Shown: positions 16,288-25,175 of the stretch, one piece after another
How positions within the stretch are numbered: the first letter of the stretch is position 1
How the letters are laid out: each line of letters starts with the position of its first letter
Assembly (NCBI GenBank): GCA_016214895.1
Contig: JACRMR010000025.1
Span: 78,222-142,221, forward strand
Direction of reading: 5' to 3'
DNA from: a candidate division KSB1 bacterium
GTDB lineage: Bacteria; Electryoneota; RPQS01
Length of the DNA: 64,000 nt
Translations under genes and position numbers: made by a program
Notes under the pieces: generated by a model
Told to the model about the DNA's origin: nothing
What the model saw: the letters and a program-made list of their open reading frames with translations, nothing else
Databases searched by the model: none

Positions 16288-17466
16288 GTGACATTTGCCC
16301 TCACACCTGAATTGCAGTACGTCGTCTTGCTCTTCTCGTTGTTTGTCGTCCCGCAATTTCTGAAGCGATTTCGGGTGCCCACCCCGATTACGTGCGTGCT
16401 GCTCGGGCTGGGTGCCGGAATGGGCCTCCACATGTTTAGCGCCGATGCCACCGTCGAAATGCTGGCGTCGCTCGGCATAATCTCACTGTTTCTCTTCGCG
16501 GGATTGGACGTGGACTTCCAGGAAATGAAGGCGGAACGTCGCATCCTGCTGCAACATGTTGTCCTGATGCTCGCCGGCTTGCTCGTGGTGGCGACGATTG
16601 TGACGCTGGCCACGGCCCTCGATTTCCGCACGGCAATTCTGGTTGCTCTGGCTTTGCTTACACCTTCGACCGGGTTCATTCTCGAATCGCTGAGTTCGTT
16701 TGCGACCACTCAGCAGGAAAGGTTCTGGATCCGATCGCTTGCATTAGGCGCGGAATTGGTTGCCCTGGGCGTGTTCTTCGTCGTGTTGCAGTCGTTCAGT
16801 GTTCGACAATTCAGCCTGTCGATTCTCGCGCTGGTCGCGCTGATCGTAATCGTCCCGGTGGTCTTTTGGCTATTTGCGAAGACCGTCGTGCGATACGCGC
16901 CCAAGTCGGAATTTGCCTTCCTGTTGATGGTCGCCCTGGTCAGCGCGTACGTCACCCGTGAACTCGGCGTCTATTACCTGGTGGGGGCGTTCATTGTGGG
17001 AGTCGTGGCGCAACGGTTCCGGTTGCGGTTGCCCTCGCTCGTGTCGGACAACATGTTGCACGCGGTAGAAGTGTTCGCCTCGGTGTTCATCCCGGTCTAC
17101 TTCTTCAAGGCCGGTTTGCACATCCAGCAAGCCGATCTCAGCCTTCGGGCAGCCGGCATTGGACTGCTGTGTCTTGCCGCCATTGTCCCACTCAGATTGT
17201 TGATGACCGCGCTGCATCGTCGCATCGCGCTCGGGGAGCACCTGCGCCGCGGATTGCGCATCAGCGTGGCGATCATCCCGACCCTGGTGTTCTCCATTGT
17301 GATCGCCGAGATTCTGCGTGATCGCTTTGAGCTCAGCAACGAGTTATTCGGCGGGATCATCATCTACGCGCTGATTAACACGGTGTTGCCGACATTTGTG
17401 TTCAAGCTGCCTGCTCCCGAGCTGGACCGGGCGGGAAAGATCACCGAGGATGCGAAGGCCGGTTAA
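16288..17466 (+). CDS. CPA2-family cation/proton antiporter
   Basis: A 392-residue membrane protein of about 12 helices with the Na+/H+ exchanger (KefB/CPA2) pattern: a first helix pair around VPTPITCVLLGLGAG, the segment LFLFAGLDVDFQEMK (about residues 67-81, containing the acidic residues usual at this place), and a GAFIVGVVAQ stretch. There is no C-terminal RCK/TrkA-N domain. The start is read as GTG with a weak ribosome site, so it may begin elsewhere. As the last gene of the trehalose operon it fits pH or salt homeostasis under osmotic stress. Confidence 0.8.
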   Translation: MTFALTPELQYVVLLFSLFVVPQFLKRFRVPTPITCVLLGLGAGMGLHMFSADATVEMLASLGIISLFLFAGLDVDFQEMKAERRILLQHVVLMLAGLLVVATIVTLATALDFRTAILVALALLTPSTGFILESLSSFATTQQERFWIRSLALGAELVALGVFFVVLQSFSVRQFSLSILALVALIVIVPVVFWLFAKTVVRYAPKSEFAFLLMVALVSAYVTRELGVYYLVGAFIVGVVAQRFRLRLPSLVSDNMLHAVEVFASVFIPVYFFKAGLHIQQADLSLRAAGIGLLCLAAIVPLRLLMTALHRRIALGEHLRRGLRISVAIIPTLVFSIVIAEILRDRFELSNELFGGIIIYALINTVLPTFVFKLPAPELDRAGKITEDAKAG

Positions 17467-17577
17467 AGGAATCGCCACGACCGGAACCGACATGATCGAT
17501 CGCGTGTTCGCGGAATCTTGCTTCTCCTGAGGTCCTCAAGCTATTTTTATGTCCAACCCACGCTTACAACTAACAGT

Positions 17578-17596
17578 GAGACACCAGTGGTGTCTC
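17578..17596. other. Hairpin in the gap after the antiporter gene
   Basis: A perfect 8-bp stem (GAGACACC / GGTGTCTC) with loop AGT. No T tract follows on either strand, so it is a weak terminator at best. Nothing else is recognised in 17467-17670. Confidence 0.35.
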
Positions 17597-17678
17597 CATG
17601 TGCCCCGTCCGGAACAACCACCGCCACCAGTCCAACTACCAAAGTGCTCAAGCAATTGTACATTTTAAGGCACAGCTA

Positions 17679-17707
17679 TTGACTTTTTGACCAAATTTTC
17701 GTATATT
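17679..17707 (+). promoter_or_regulatory. Strong sigma-70-like promoter without an obvious gene
   Basis: TTGACT (17679-17684), a 17-bp spacer and TATATT (17702-17707) are identical in both boxes to the marR and giant-protein promoters. Downstream on this strand there is only a low-complexity frame that runs into the 3' end of the convergent EamA gene. An antisense or small RNA from about 17714 is possible. Confidence 0.6.
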
Positions 17708-17865
17708 ATGCTAAGCCTAAACCGATATACTCCGAGATGACCGCTTCATCAGCCAACCAGACCCCTCGATTTCACTGCACAAGTTTCAAGTTTTCAGCAA
17801 GTAAGGCCTTGTTTGGTCAAAAAGCACTTTGCACCCCATCTCCGTCTTCATCGATTATTATCCAT

Positions 17866-17893
17866 CCTTCATCCCTCACCCTTCATCCCTCAC
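17866..17893. repeat. Two tandem 14-bp copies
   Basis: CCTTCATCCCTCAC occurs twice head to tail in a pyrimidine-rich stretch. The second copy enters the last bases of the EamA gene, which ends at 17890. Confidence 0.7.
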
Positions 17894-18783
17894 AGAAACG
17901 TCACAAGCCACACCCCTACCACCGCCAGACCGATCCCGATCACCCGCTGCCTCGTCATTCGCTCCTTCAGGAAGATCGCCGCGAATACAAACACGAATAC
18001 GTTACTTGTTTGATTCAGCGCCGAGGCTTGCGAGGCCTGTGTGTACTTCATTCCCGCAAGCCACGTGAACAACGCGAGATATGCGCCCACAAACGAGCCG
18101 CTCACCATGTATCCCCAACCGCCTCGCACAAGTAAGGACCGCAGAATCGCCAGCCGTTCCCGATTGAACAACAGGATCACGAGCAGCGTCGCGATCCCGC
18201 CCAGCAGTCGAATCTCCATCACCCATAACAGCGAACTGGTTTCCAGCAGCGGCTTCACCATCACGATCCCGACCGCCATGAATGCCATCGCCAGCACGCC
18301 CCACAGCACGCCCCACCACAACCCCCGCCGCACCGCATGATCCGCCTGCTTCGTGTGCGTCGCCTCCAGCACCGCCGAAATAATCAGCACCACGCCCACG
18401 ACTTGCCAAAGCCTCAATCGCTCCCCCAGCCAAATCATCGCCGCTGCAATCACCAGCGGACTGTACAGACAATCCACAATTGACGAGAGCGCCGCGCCGA
18501 GTCGATTCAGACTCATGAAGAAGAGCGTGTCCGCGATCCCGATTCCCAACGCCCCGCTGATCAGCAGCAAGTTGACTTCCGAAACAGAAAGGCCCGTCAT
18601 AAACGAGCCTTCGAACAGCCAAATCGTCGGCACAAGCAACCCCGCGCCCAGCACGTTCTTGAACAAATTGAGCGCGATCGGATGCACCGTCTCGCCGCTT
18701 TTCTTAAACAGAATTACGGCAAACGCCCAAATCAATGCGGTGCTCAAAGCAAGCAACTCGCCGAAGTGCGGAATCGTGGCCAA
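17890..18783 (-). CDS. EamA/DMT-family transporter
   Basis: A 297-residue membrane protein of about ten helices made of two EamA repeats (about residues 8-140 and 155-297). The first is visible from LALSTALIWAFAVILFKKSG to MIWLGERLRLWQVVGVVLII. The second ends in IFLKERMTRQRVIGIGLAVV. Members export amino acids, nucleotides or other metabolites; the substrate here is unknown. The start appears to be TTG, 6 bp after the ftsX stop, so it is the last gene of a long leftward run. Confidence 0.85.
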   Translation of the reverse strand: MATIPHFGELLALSTALIWAFAVILFKKSGETVHPIALNLFKNVLGAGLLVPTIWLFEGSFMTGLSVSEVNLLLISGALGIGIADTLFFMSLNRLGAALSSIVDCLYSPLVIAAAMIWLGERLRLWQVVGVVLIISAVLEATHTKQADHAVRRGLWWGVLWGVLAMAFMAVGIVMVKPLLETSSLLWVMEIRLLGGIATLLVILLFNRERLAILRSLLVRGGWGYMVSGSFVGAYLALFTWLAGMKYTQASQASALNQTSNVFVFVFAAIFLKERMTRQRVIGIGLAVVGVWLVTFL

Positions 18784-18789
18784 CAGGGA

Positions 18790-19635
18790 TTAACCGCGAA
18801 ACCGGCGGGGACTCACCAGCCCGGCAATCAGGCTCAGGGAGACCGCGGTGATCAGGCAGAGCAGGTAGAACCAGACCGGAAACCCCACTGAACGCAGGAA
18901 CAGCCACGTATAGAACCAGGTCAAGACCTTCAACAGAAAAATCGCCGAGCTGCCGGCGGCAACGCCGATCGCGAGTTCCTGCACCAGCAAAATCAATCCA
19001 AACGTGCGATCGGAGAGGCCGATCAGCTGCAAGAATTCCCACGTCGCCGCACGATAACGAATCTGGGCCCGCAGACACAGACCCACCAGACCGAGCGCGA
19101 CCAGGGAGAGCACACCCAGCAACGGCCCGAATTCGCCGCGCAGACGCTGCACCATCCGGCCCAGATCGCTCCACAATCGCCGCGGATAGAAGACGCCGCG
19201 GACGTCCGGCCAACTCTTCGCCGATGTCGTCAGACTGTCCAGCAGATCCAGCGTCGCCGCGCCAAACCGCACCCGCACGATCGGCGGAAACGGATTGTAA
19301 CCGAACAACGCCAGCAAGTCGTCACCAGTCTCCCGCTGCATCTCGGCCAGCGTGATGTCAGGCGGCACATATTGAACAAATTCAAGACCCGGCCAGCTCT
19401 CCACTCCGCGCATCACATGGTCCTGCGCGGTCCGCGAACCATCGGCAAGTTCAATCTCCACGGTCAGTGCGCGTAGAAACTCACTCTGCAAGCGCTCCAG
19501 CAGGAACGCCGTCCCCGCGATGCCGCCCAGCATCGCCGTACTCAGCGATAACAAGGCAATCGCCAGCAGCGTGAGCGTGGGACGCGAGCGCAACGTGCCC
19601 CAACCGAGTTTCAGCGCCAGCCGGAATTCGCTCAT
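18790..19635 (-). CDS. ftsX: FtsX-like permease
   Basis: A 281-residue protein with FtsX topology: a short cytoplasmic N-terminus, one helix (about residues 20-45), an extracytoplasmic domain (about 50-165), and three further helices at the C-terminus. FtsX pairs with the ATPase FtsE and, in other bacteria, transmits ATP hydrolysis to periplasmic peptidoglycan hydrolases during division. Its start overlaps the ftsE stop by 4 bp (ATGA). No hydrolase gene is adjacent. Confidence 0.82.
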   Translation of the reverse strand: MSEFRLALKLGWGTLRSRPTLTLLAIALLSLSTAMLGGIAGTAFLLERLQSEFLRALTVEIELADGSRTAQDHVMRGVESWPGLEFVQYVPPDITLAEMQRETGDDLLALFGYNPFPPIVRVRFGAATLDLLDSLTTSAKSWPDVRGVFYPRRLWSDLGRMVQRLRGEFGPLLGVLSLVALGLVGLCLRAQIRYRAATWEFLQLIGLSDRTFGLILLVQELAIGVAAGSSAIFLLKVLTWFYTWLFLRSVGFPVWFYLLCLITAVSLSLIAGLVSPRRFRG

Positions 19636-20288
19636 TTCAACCGCCCTTCGTCCAACTGCAACCGGCGCGCGATCTGTGCCAGATTCGTCTGCCGGTGAGT
19701 CGTGACGAGCACGGTGGTGCCGCGAGCGTGGGCGGCCGACAGCAACGCTTCGGCCTCCGCCGCCGACTCCGGATCCAAATGCGCGAACGGCTCGTCCGCC
19801 AATAATACCAACGGGCGGTGAATCAGTGCGCGGGCAATCTGCAGACGCGCCTGTTCACCGCCCGAAAGCTGTTGAGTTTGCTTGCGACCCGCCGCTGCCA
19901 GACCCGCATCGAGCAATGCGCGAGTGCCCTCGCCGCGGCACTTGTCGCTGGTCTCACCGGCAATCGCAAGCGGCAGCGAAACGTTGGTGAGCACCGTCTC
20001 CTGGTCCAGAAAGCGCGGCAACTGGAACACCATGCCGATCCGCCGCCGCAGCGATGTCAGTTCCACCCGCGAGACGCCGCCAAGTTGAATTCCAGCGACC
20101 TTGCCGTAACCCGCCGCCAGCGGCTGCGCGCCGAGCAACACGCGCATCAGCGTGGTCTTGCCCGAACCCGTCACGCCCTCCACAATCACCATTTCACCTT
20201 TTTCGACCACCAGACTCAGCCCGACCAGGACCGGGCGCTGGCCGAATCTTACGTTCACACCGGAAAGTTCGATGACGGAAGACGCCAT
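19632..20288 (-). CDS. ftsE: FtsE-like ABC ATPase
   Basis: A 218-residue ABC ATP-binding protein with Walker A (GVTGSGKTT, about residues 36-44), the signature LSGGEQARLQIARAL (about 140-154), Walker B (LVLLADEPFAHLDPES) and a switch His (TTHR). Short, single-domain and paired with ftsX, it fits FtsE. It starts 3 bp after the stop of the upstream exported-protein gene, an unusual neighbour for a cell-division ATPase; co-transcription is likely. Confidence 0.85.
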   Translation of the reverse strand: MASSVIELSGVNVRFGQRPVLVGLSLVVEKGEMVIVEGVTGSGKTTLMRVLLGAQPLAAGYGKVAGIQLGGVSRVELTSLRRRIGMVFQLPRFLDQETVLTNVSLPLAIAGETSDKCRGEGTRALLDAGLAAAGRKQTQQLSGGEQARLQIARALIHRPLVLLADEPFAHLDPESAAEAEALLSAAHARGTTVLVTTHRQTNLAQIARRLQLDEGRLK

Positions 20289-20291
20289 AGA

Positions 20292-23189
20292 TTACTTGAG
20301 ATATAACAGTTTGTTGACCAACGTCCGTTGCGCCGTCTCCAGCGAAAGGAAGTAGAGGCCGCTCGCGAGTCCGACGGGAGCAAACCGCAAGCCGTGTGCT
20401 CCGGCCGCCTGCGCGCCGTCGATCAGCACGGCGCGCTCCCGACCCAGGATGTCGAACACTCGTAGTTTGATATCCGTTTGCTCCGGCAGCGAGAATCGGA
20501 TTTCCGTGGACGAGTTGAACGGATTCGGAAACGCGGGAGCGAGATTCAAGCGGTTAACCAGCGGCACCGCGGTCTCCGTCGTGAGCGGGTGAGCGGGTTG
20601 ACCATGCACGCGCACCCCGTTCTCGATCCAGCGGATTCCGCCGCTCCCGGCCGCGATCACGTCAATATCCGTATCGCCGTCGAGGTCGGCCGCGCGAATC
20701 GAGTGCCAGCCGTCCAGCCCGAGATCAAGGTCGTGGCGCGTGAACCGGCCGCGGCCATCGTTGGCAAACCACGCCGCGTCATAGCCTTCACTCGCGCAGG
20801 CCAGAATGTCCGGGTACGAGTCCATGTTCAAATCAACGACGGATATGTCGCTCACCCACGGCAGGTTGCGCGTGATCTGGTGGAAATCGAGCGTCACGTT
20901 GCCGCTCGTATCCGCGGCACGGTTGCGCCACCAGGAGATGCGGCCTCGCGATGACGACGCCGCGATCACATCCGCGCGACCGTCGTTGTCCAGATCGCCC
21001 GTCGCGGTCGCGCTGATCCATCCAAGATGGTCGGCGAACGGCCGGCGAACGGGTGCGATCGGAACGATCGCGCTACTCTGAAACGACATAAACCCTTCAC
21101 CCGGCGATACCAGCAGCCATTCACTCAGTCCGCGCTGATCAACATCAAAGAGACCGCTGATGGTCTGTGGTTGCCAACTCACGTGATTCAGCAGGTCGGC
21201 CACATTGTAGTCGCCACCGGAGAGTCGCTCCAGCAGCAGGATGTGCGCGTGATCGCCGAGGGAGCAGACGATGTCGAGATCACCGTCCGCCAGCCAGTCC
21301 GTGCAGGTCACCCGCAGCGGGTGAACCAGATCGTCAACCAGATTGCAGACCGTAAATTGGGCCGCCCCGTCATTACAGAAGGCGACGAGATCGCCGCCTT
21401 GGTAGGAGGTGGTGACCACATCCAGACCGCCGTTGGCATCGAGGTCGGCCAGCTCGAGCGTATTCGGTGTGGCGATCTGACTGGACAGCAAGCGCTGCGC
21501 GAATTCACCGTCCACATTCTCCCACCACACAATCAGATTGCCGTCGTAGGACGTCGCCACAAGATCGGCATCGCCGTCGCGATCGAGATCACCGATCCGA
21601 ACGACGTCCCAGGCGGGATAGTTCGTACGAAGCTCGTGCAGGCCGATAGGCAGGAAATGCTCGGCGACATGCGGGCTGCAATCCACGATCTCGGCGTGAA
21701 ACGGACGCGGCGGCAGCAGCGGATTCGGCGGTAGCAGATCGGTATGAACGCGCTGCATGTACAGGATCGACTGCGAGCCTAACTCGCCACCCTCGTACAT
21801 GTTGCCCCGATAGAACTGATAGAAGAGAACGAGTCTTCCCCAGGACGTGCGCAGGGCCAGCGACGGATCCTGCTCGCTGGCATTGGCACCGTTGGGCGCT
21901 TCCGGAATCACCAGCGTTTGCGTCACGTTGTTGCTGATGGACCAGTGCGATCCGCCGTTCGAGGAGCGGGCAATCCAGATGTCCGCGTTCAGCATGCCGG
22001 CGTCGGAAACCTGCGTCGTGTCGTACCTTAGGTATGAGCAATAGAGATCGCCACTATCGGAATCTTGAGCGAGACTGGGCTTGTGCACCATCGCCCGATG
22101 CGGGCCGAGATTGTACGGGACGTCGGGCAGCCATTCCTCAGCGACCAAGCCAATCTCGCCGGTCGCTTCACTCCAATGCCAGATCTGCGCGGCATTGGCA
22201 TTCGGCTGCGGGAAGCCCTCGTAATTCCACTGATAGTAGCGAACGGTCGTGAAGGCCACGTGAATGTAGCCATCATCATCGAACAGGATACTCAAGTCCC
22301 CGAAGGCGCGCAGGGTGTCGCGAGTACAACAGATGCCGTCATCGGAGTCGTCGTAACACGCGACATCCGGGGCCGCGAACTGCGTGATGTTCAGCGGCGG
22401 TTGCCAGGTGAAGCCGCTGTCATTGGAGATCCGCAGATATACGTCGTTGGACAACTCGTGATCCGCGACGCCGGGGAAGTGCGTGGGTTTGGTGTAACCG
22501 ATGGCGGTGCGAAGCGGCGCGACGTTGCCGCATGCGATATCCCAGGATTGACGGGAAACGCTGTCCAGCGGGAGAAATCCGCCGCCGCCGGGAGCAGGTT
22601 CCCAGGCGATGTCCATCCCGAAGCCGGATTCATCGAAAACCGGCGTCCCACGCGAATAGAAGATACGTGATCCTTCCGAGGAGACGACGTGCAGCGTGCG
22701 ATCGGGAGCGACGGCGATCTTGGGCCAACTGATACTCAGGTCATTCCCCTGCTCGCTGCGATGCGGAATTTCGATCGCCGTAAACGCGCCCGCGCCGGGA
22801 AGGAAGTCGATGCCGACCGCCGTATGCGGGCTGCCCTGCCCGATCAACTGGTGAAAAGCCGGATAGCCGAACCCTTCCGTGTCCACCCCCAGCGTCAAGT
22901 AACCCGCGCGCGATGTGGCGTTGATCTGGACTCCGGATTGAGCTGTGAACGACTGCATTCCGAGGTCCCAGAAGTTCCAGTAGGCATGTCGTGGCGACTG
23001 ACTCGCTGTCAGCGCGTTCGTCCAGCCCACCTGCACATCGCCGACAGGGCCGGTGCCCAACATTCGACCGACCGAACTGCTCCATTGCAGCGGTGACCAC
23101 GTCGTCCCCGCCTGATAACGTTCGGACGGTTGGGCGACGGCGATTGAACACAGCGAAATCCAAAGCAGTAGTAAGAAAGTTCCACGCAT
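20292..23189 (-). CDS. Exported Asp-box / FG-GAP protein with PNPFN sorting domain
   Basis: A 965-residue exported protein. It has a signal peptide (cleavage after about AVAQ) and a beta-propeller-like region (about 25-490) with Asp boxes (SNDSGFTW, SSNGGSHW). It contains the signature shared with its three downstream-numbered neighbours, CCTRDTLRAFGDLSILFDD, and a WHWSEATGE block. Residues about 510-870 hold roughly six VCBS/FG-GAP-like repeats (DLDRDGDADLVA, DLDNDGRADVIA, DLDGDTDIDVIA) that usually bind calcium. The C-terminal 85 residues carry PNPFNSSTEI and end KLLYLK, a type IX-like sorting domain. No sialidase catalytic set is evident. GGAGGA stands upstream of the ATG. Function is unknown. 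Confidence 0.82.
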   Translation of the reverse strand: MRGTFLLLLWISLCSIAVAQPSERYQAGTTWSPLQWSSSVGRMLGTGPVGDVQVGWTNALTASQSPRHAYWNFWDLGMQSFTAQSGVQINATSRAGYLTLGVDTEGFGYPAFHQLIGQGSPHTAVGIDFLPGAGAFTAIEIPHRSEQGNDLSISWPKIAVAPDRTLHVVSSEGSRIFYSRGTPVFDESGFGMDIAWEPAPGGGGFLPLDSVSRQSWDIACGNVAPLRTAIGYTKPTHFPGVADHELSNDVYLRISNDSGFTWQPPLNITQFAAPDVACYDDSDDGICCTRDTLRAFGDLSILFDDDGYIHVAFTTVRYYQWNYEGFPQPNANAAQIWHWSEATGEIGLVAEEWLPDVPYNLGPHRAMVHKPSLAQDSDSGDLYCSYLRYDTTQVSDAGMLNADIWIARSSNGGSHWSISNNVTQTLVIPEAPNGANASEQDPSLALRTSWGRLVLFYQFYRGNMYEGGELGSQSILYMQRVHTDLLPPNPLLPPRPFHAEIVDCSPHVAEHFLPIGLHELRTNYPAWDVVRIGDLDRDGDADLVATSYDGNLIVWWENVDGEFAQRLLSSQIATPNTLELADLDANGGLDVVTTSYQGGDLVAFCNDGAAQFTVCNLVDDLVHPLRVTCTDWLADGDLDIVCSLGDHAHILLLERLSGGDYNVADLLNHVSWQPQTISGLFDVDQRGLSEWLLVSPGEGFMSFQSSAIVPIAPVRRPFADHLGWISATATGDLDNDGRADVIAASSSRGRISWWRNRAADTSGNVTLDFHQITRNLPWVSDISVVDLNMDSYPDILACASEGYDAAWFANDGRGRFTRHDLDLGLDGWHSIRAADLDGDTDIDVIAAGSGGIRWIENGVRVHGQPAHPLTTETAVPLVNRLNLAPAFPNPFNSSTEIRFSLPEQTDIKLRVFDILGRERAVLIDGAQAAGAHGLRFAPVGLASGLYFLSLETAQRTLVNKLLYLK

Positions 23190-23261
23190 GGGGTCCTCCG
23201 CAAGTTGAACCGTGCCGGCAGCGAATGCTGAAATGCAAGAGCGGCGAGTTGCGCAGCCCCG

Positions 23262-25058
23262 CTACTTCAACAGCATGAGTTTCTGTGTCTGAGCCTGATC
23301 GCCGGATCGCAGCGAAACGAAGTAGAGGCCGCTGGAGAAGTTGCCTGCGTTCCAGATCAGCCGGTGTTTGCCTGCCGGTGCCGCGCCATCATACAGGACC
23401 GCGACCTCGCGACCCAACAGATCATGAACCGTGAGGCGCACGTGCGCGGGAGTTGAGAGGTCGTACGAGATCGTCGTGCTCGCGTTGAACGGATTCGGGT
23501 AGGGCGCCGACAACTCAGACTCCGTGGGGACGATCTCGTGCTCAACCGCGTGGTCATCGGGCACCCACGGAAAGCCGGTGGAGTCGATATGAAGAGGATA
23601 CTGCGGCATGAGCGGCAAGCGGTCGATGTCGAAGGTTGAGATCCGCTGATAGACAACCGGGTTGTCGGTGGTCACTCCTTCATTAGAGAACGCGCTTCCG
23701 GCGTCGTGGTCGAGCACGTAGGTCAGGTGCAGGAAACCATCCGTGACGTACTCGGCTAACGACGGATCGCGTTCACTCATGCTGCCGGGAGCCCGGACAT
23801 TCTGCCCGGGACAGGTATTCGTAACATTGGTCCCGACAGACCAACTGCGACCGCCATTCGTGGACATGGAAATCCAAATGTCCGCCATCGGGTAGAGCTG
23901 CTCCGACGTGCAGTTGGTGTCGTATTTCATGTACGTACAATAGAGCCATCCTAAGACGGGATCGATGGCCAGCGACGGCCGCTGCACGTTGAACTGGTTG
24001 ACACCGTCATAGATGAGCGGATCTGTGAACGGCCACCAGCCGTCGGCGACCAGATTGTACTCCTCATGTTGGTCATCCCAATGCCAGATCGTGGATCGCT
24101 TAATGTACGATGTCGGTTCTCCGTCCGGCCAGAGCGCATAGTAGGACGCCGTGGTGAACAAGACGTGCAGCGCATCCCACCAGCTTCCGTCATAGAGCAG
24201 GTCGATATCGCCGTACGCGCGAAAGGTGTCGATGCAGCAAATCAGGGTGTCCCCCGACGCACAGTCGGTGTCCGGCTCGGCGAATTGCGTAATATTGAGT
24301 GGCTCACCCCAAGTTCCACCGGCATCAATGCTCCGCTCAAGGAGGATATCTTGGTTGAACATGCTGCTGAAGCGCGTGCTGTCTAGCGGACCGGGGGTGT
24401 GCCAGGCGACCGCGACCCAGGGATGGCGCTGAGCCGCCGCAAGCGCATATCCGTTCGAACTCGTCGTGGCCATCGAAAGCGGCTGATCCCAGTCCACGCC
24501 TATTCCGCTGTGCTGCTCATCAATTTCGATCGTGCCCCGGGTGTAGTGGAGTGTGGCCGGTTGATCCGGATCGTGTGTTTGCCCCATCGCCAGAAGGTGC
24601 GCCGTGCTCAGGTGGACCGCGAGCCGGGTGTTGTACAAATCAATTTCGGGAATCCCAACGCCCGTGCACGTGAACGCGCCGAAATGCGGCAGATAGTCGA
24701 GACAGACCGTGGAATTCACATAGGACGTATTTAGCTCGTGCGAGGAGATCAACGCAAGGCCGTGATCGTCCACACAGACCTGCGGTGCGCCGCCGCGCCC
24801 TTCGAGGATCGGCATGCCGTTCGGCCACAGGAAGTCCTGCGAAAGCGGAGACCAAACGTTCCAGAGCGGGCGCGGTGAATTCGCGAGCGTGCCATACCAG
24901 ACGACGCTCGCATACCCGCTGTCATCCAGCGCGATGCGTCGGCCCGGTGAGCCGTAAGCCTGAACGTCGTTGATGGTGATGCCGGCGGTGTCAATCGTGC
25001 CGATGGGCTGCGCGTAGCTCGGCGCCGCAATGCACAAAATGATGAGCAACCGTTTCAT
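23262..25058 (-). CDS. Exported Asp-box protein with PNPFN sorting domain, paralogue 2
   Basis: A 598-residue exported protein with a signal peptide (about residues 1-16) and a beta-propeller-like body with two Asp boxes (SIDAGGTW, STNGGRSW). The family signature is CCIDTFRAYGDIDLLYDG, followed by IWHWDDQHEE, QRPSLAIDP and an MSERDPSLAE block. The C-terminus has PNPFNASTTI and ends KLMLLK. It lacks the FG-GAP part of the 965-residue paralogue. Many cysteines suggest disulfides. GGAGG precedes the ATG. It lies second from last in the four-gene array, with 117- and 72-bp gaps on either side. Confidence 0.82.
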   Translation of the reverse strand: MKRLLIILCIAAPSYAQPIGTIDTAGITINDVQAYGSPGRRIALDDSGYASVVWYGTLANSPRPLWNVWSPLSQDFLWPNGMPILEGRGGAPQVCVDDHGLALISSHELNTSYVNSTVCLDYLPHFGAFTCTGVGIPEIDLYNTRLAVHLSTAHLLAMGQTHDPDQPATLHYTRGTIEIDEQHSGIGVDWDQPLSMATTSSNGYALAAAQRHPWVAVAWHTPGPLDSTRFSSMFNQDILLERSIDAGGTWGEPLNITQFAEPDTDCASGDTLICCIDTFRAYGDIDLLYDGSWWDALHVLFTTASYYALWPDGEPTSYIKRSTIWHWDDQHEEYNLVADGWWPFTDPLIYDGVNQFNVQRPSLAIDPVLGWLYCTYMKYDTNCTSEQLYPMADIWISMSTNGGRSWSVGTNVTNTCPGQNVRAPGSMSERDPSLAEYVTDGFLHLTYVLDHDAGSAFSNEGVTTDNPVVYQRISTFDIDRLPLMPQYPLHIDSTGFPWVPDDHAVEHEIVPTESELSAPYPNPFNASTTISYDLSTPAHVRLTVHDLLGREVAVLYDGAAPAGKHRLIWNAGNFSSGLYFVSLRSGDQAQTQKLMLLK

Positions 25059-25175
25059 AGAACCTCCGCAAGGTGAGCAGGGCGAGAAGAAAATTTGGAA
25101 ATTCGGAAAGGCAGAAATGCGGTAAGCCGAAGAAGATCTCCTTGATTCCTCCCGGCGGACCGGGGGGACGCAGAA

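Noticed and set aside
17737..18135. 132-codon frame behind the orphan promoter
   Set aside because: Ser/Pro/His low-complexity product, tandem DNA repeats, and antisense overlap with the EamA gene; no Shine-Dalgarno.
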